Source: CAZSPL01 sp964608735 (GTDB lineage: Bacteria; JAJVIF01; JAPKYR01; CAZSPL01). From it: 23,820 bases of DNA. Below, piece after piece: positions 21,634-23,820 of this stretch. The translations under genes were made by a program, and so were the position numbers. The notes below the pieces were generated by a model. The model was not told the DNA's origin. It saw only the letters and a list, made by a program, of their open reading frames with translations, and made no database searches. Position 1 is the stretch's first letter. The number at the start of each line of letters is the position of its first letter. The stretch is from positions 1 to 23,820 of the forward strand of contig CAZSPL010000034.1 in the NCBI GenBank assembly GCA_964608735.1, written 5' to 3'.

Positions 21634-22363
21634 TACAATGCGATGCGGCATCAACATTGCCCTTGCCGCCGTAGTTATCGCGATGTTTCTCAGCGTTCCC
21701 GCCGATGCGCACAAGATAAATATTTTCGCGTCGGCGGACGGGAAGACTATCTCCGGTTACGCGTATTATCCCGGCGGCGGGAGGCCGTCCGACGCGGTCG
21801 TGAAGATTTTCGGGCCGGGCGACACGCTTCTCGGCGAAGTGAAGACCGATGAAGAGGGGGTGTTTGAATTCGAGGCGAAATATAAATGCGATTACATATT
21901 GAAGATAGACACCGGCGATGGCCATGCCGCGCAGTGGACCGTCAGCGCCGATGAGCTTCCCGATGATTTGCCGGCTTATGGCGCGCCGGAGCCCGAGGAA
22001 GTTATCGAACCCGAGGTTGTCGAAGAGGTTCCGGAAAAACCGGTCGTCAGGGAAGAGAAGACAATAGCGAAACCGGCGCGGGTAAAGGAAGAAATTGAAA
22101 CGCCAGTAACGGAAGTGGCGACGGAAGCGGCTCCGACCGTGGCTTCCGATGCGGATTACGAGGCACTGCGCGAAGATATTGCTTCGCTTCGCAAGCAAGT
22201 CGAGGCATACAGGCGCGATATAAACCAGTATGAGGAAAAGGTGAGTATAAACGAGATCATCGGAGGTATCGGTTTCATCTTCGGGATTTTCGGAGTGGCA
22301 TTTTATTTTCTCGGGTTGCGGATGAAAAAAACGCGGGAGGAGGGGTCAAGTAAACAGGCGTGA
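21626..22363 (+). CDS. nikL: NikL-like accessory component of the nickel ECF importer
   Basis: 245 residues: a signal peptide ending ADA|H29, a beta-rich domain (HKINIFASADGKTISGYAYYPGG, GVFEFEAKY), a Pro/Glu-rich linker (~105-165), a coiled-coil stretch (YEALREDIASLRKQVEAYRR), and one C-terminal transmembrane helix (IIGGIGFIFGIFGVAFYFLGL) with a basic cytoplasmic tail. This is the expected layout for NikL (replacing CbiN in NikMLQO systems). GGAGGG precedes ATG 21626. Overlaps nikM by 8 nt; nikQ starts 6 nt after its stop. It is essential for uptake in related systems. Confidence 0.82.
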   Translation: MRNTMRCGINIALAAVVIAMFLSVPADAHKINIFASADGKTISGYAYYPGGGRPSDAVVKIFGPGDTLLGEVKTDEEGVFEFEAKYKCDYILKIDTGDGHAAQWTVSADELPDDLPAYGAPEPEEVIEPEVVEEVPEKPVVREEKTIAKPARVKEEIETPVTEVATEAAPTVASDADYEALREDIASLRKQVEAYRRDINQYEEKVSINEIIGGIGFIFGIFGVAFYFLGLRMKKTREEGSSKQA

Positions 22364-22369
22364 TGCGCG

Positions 22370-23131
22370 ATGCGGATATTCAATCCTGAAGAACCGGTGG
22401 ATCTCATCAGCGGTATCGACCCGCGGGTGCGAGTAATCGCATCATTCGCATTCGCGACGACCATCGCCCTCAGCTCGCATCCCGCCGCCCTCGCGACCGG
22501 CGCCGCGGTTTCGCTTGTCCTCGCCGGACTATCCCGCACCGATGTAGCGGGGACGGTCCGTAAACTCGCATCGGTGAACGCATTCATGCTGCTGCTCATT
22601 CTCACGCTGCCCCTGTTCATCCGGGGCGAAGCCGCATTCTCGCTCGGCGGCCTGGAATGGAGCCGGGAGGGATTCATACGCGCCGGGCTTATAACATTGA
22701 GGGCGAATATAATCCTGCTGTCGATCTTCGCATTGCTCGGCAGCATCGCGCCCTCGACGCTCGGCTATTCGCTCGGACGCATGGGCTTCCCGGCGAAACT
22801 TACGCATACGTTTCTATTCATGGTGCGTTACATCGAGGTGATACATCACGAATATCACCGGCTTCGCAATGCGATGCTACTTCGCGGATTCCATGCGGGA
22901 TTCAACGTGCACACGTTCCGAAGCTTCGGAAGTCTCGCCGGGATGCTCATCGTGCGAAGCCTGGACCGCGCGGAGCGTATTCTCAATGCGATGAAGTGCC
23001 GCTGTTTCGATTCGCGGTTTTATGTACTTACGCCGATGTACATAAAGAGCAGGGATATCATTTTCGCCGCCGCGATGTCGGTGGCGATTTTCGTTTCGGT
23101 ATGGTTCGAATGGACGGCAATAGCGCGATAA
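22370..23131 (+). CDS. nikQ: NikQ/CbiQ energy-coupling transmembrane component (EcfT)
   Basis: A 253-residue inner-membrane protein with several hydrophobic helices, coupling ATP hydrolysis by NikO to NikM. Coupling helices carry the A-M-x2-R-G motif: AMLLRGF at 168-174 is canonical; the second, AMKCRCF at 207-213, has Cys in place of the usual Gly. It starts 6 nt after nikL without a strong ribosome site, so translation is probably coupled. Its 3' end overlaps the nikO start by ~22 nt. Confidence 0.92.
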   Translation: MRIFNPEEPVDLISGIDPRVRVIASFAFATTIALSSHPAALATGAAVSLVLAGLSRTDVAGTVRKLASVNAFMLLLILTLPLFIRGEAAFSLGGLEWSREGFIRAGLITLRANIILLSIFALLGSIAPSTLGYSLGRMGFPAKLTHTFLFMVRYIEVIHHEYHRLRNAMLLRGFHAGFNVHTFRSFGSLAGMLIVRSLDRAERILNAMKCRCFDSRFYVLTPMYIKSRDIIFAAAMSVAIFVSVWFEWTAIAR

Positions 23132-23775
23132 TTGAACTTGACGATCTGCATTTCGCCTACACGGCCGACGCGCCGGTGCTCGCGGGTGTCGGGCTCAGGC
23201 TGCATCGCGGGGAGCGCATCGGGCTGGTCGGTTCGAACGGCTCCGGCAAGACGACGCTTCTGCATATGATTGTCGGCCTGCTCAGGCCGACGAAGGGGAA
23301 GGTGGTCGTGTTCGGGAAGGAGAGGAGGACGGAGCGGGATTTCATCGACGTGCGTCGCGCGGTGGGACTCGTGTTCCAGGATGCCGACGACCAGTTGTTC
23401 AGCCCGACGGTGCTGGAGGATGTGGCGTTCGGCCCGCTGAATCTGGGGATGAAGCCGCCCGACGCGATGGCGGTTGCATCGTCGACGCTCGATGCCGTGG
23501 GGCTCGCTGGTTTCGAGGACAGGATTACATATAAATTATCGGGCGGGGAGAAGCGGCTCGTGTCGATAGCTACGGTGCTCGCGATGAATCCGGAGGTGCT
23601 GCTTCTCGACGAGCCGGTCAACGGGTTGGATAAGAGGTCGGCGGAGCGCATCGAATCGGTACTCGACAGCCTGCCTACGGCGATGGTGATAGTGAGTCAT
23701 ACCGAAGCCTTCATAAACAGCCTCGCCGGACGGGTTATGCGGCTGGAGGAGGGGAGGGTAGGGGGAGAGGATTAG
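23110..23775 (+). CDS. nikO: NikO/CbiO ATP-binding component (EcfA)
   Basis: A 221-residue ABC ATPase powering nickel import. Walker A is GSNGSGKTT (41-49), Q-loop FQDADDQLFSPTV (Q90) as in ECF ATPases, signature LSGGEKR (143-149), Walker B LLLDEP (164-169) and H-loop His197 (VSHT). Slightly shorter than usual but complete. The start is taken at ATG 23110 (MDGNSAIIELDDLHFAY); ATG 23101 is three codons upstream, both inside the end of nikQ. It is the last gene of the nikRKMLQO operon; 45 nt of unassigned sequence follow. Confidence 0.94.
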   Translation: MDGNSAIIELDDLHFAYTADAPVLAGVGLRLHRGERIGLVGSNGSGKTTLLHMIVGLLRPTKGKVVVFGKERRTERDFIDVRRAVGLVFQDADDQLFSPTVLEDVAFGPLNLGMKPPDAMAVASSTLDAVGLAGFEDRITYKLSGGEKRLVSIATVLAMNPEVLLLDEPVNGLDKRSAERIESVLDSLPTAMVIVSHTEAFINSLAGRVMRLEEGRVGGED

Positions 23776-23820
23776 GGATCTGTAATAAACATAGATTATC
23801 TTTTGAACCTAATAACATGG

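Overview
The window comes from a moderately GC-rich bacterium, most likely a Gram-negative-type anaerobe or microaerophile assembled from a metagenome. Three things point that way: two lipoproteins with lipobox signal peptides, an almost complete anaerobe-style oxygen and peroxide defence set (rubredoxin, flavodiiron protein, rubrerythrins, superoxide reductase, peroxiredoxin), and a run of 10 N marking a scaffold join at 18023-18032. I cannot assign a phylum from sequence alone.

Layout. 1-3871 (minus): two tandem paralogous secreted lipoproteins with Asp-box (BNR) propeller-like C-termini; the first runs off the window. 4175-4933 (minus): a 4Fe-4S protein with its own strong promoter, which is overlapped by a perfect 24-bp inverted repeat. 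5204-5261: a large stem-loop. 5322-11790 (minus): an antioxidant cluster. In transcription order it reads PerR-like Fur regulator, DUF2400 protein, SO_0444-type permease fused to a heavy-metal-binding domain, rubrerythrin, peroxiredoxin, desulfoferrodoxin, terminator, ferritin-like diiron protein, flavodiiron protein, rubredoxin. 11915-12850 (minus): ChaN-like protein. 12906-16429 (plus): aldo/keto reductase with Fe-S motifs, DUF4328 membrane protein, a palindrome-rich intergenic stretch, and DNA polymerase IV. 16566-18124 (plus): an unknown exported protein split by the assembly gap. 18231-19045: a REP-associated tyrosine transposase between two copies of its palindrome. 19079-19669: a solitary HsdR_N-type nuclease domain. 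19766-23775 (plus): nikR followed by a complete ECF-type nickel importer (NikK-M-L-Q-O).

The most notable result is that the peroxiredoxin is a selenoprotein. Two adjacent ORFs (8321-8572 and 7874-8311) are one reading frame broken only by a TGA, which sits exactly at the peroxidatic cysteine (FTFV-U-PTE). The RNA just downstream folds into a hairpin with a GGUC loop 18-21 nt after the UGA and a bulged U, closely matching the E. coli fdhF SECIS. The host should therefore encode SelA/B/C/D, none of which lies in this window.

How the genes work together: a PerR-like regulator, with an operator over its own -10 box, probably controls a long transcript of enzymes that reduce superoxide (SOR), peroxide (Sec-Prx, rubrerythrin) and oxygen (flavodiiron protein), with rubredoxin as electron carrier. 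The nickel operon has a separate promoter whose -10 is covered by an inverted repeat, probably a NikR or other repressor site. A roughly 53-nt repeat found upstream of the 4Fe-4S gene and again upstream of dinB can fold into a three-way junction and matches no element I recognise.
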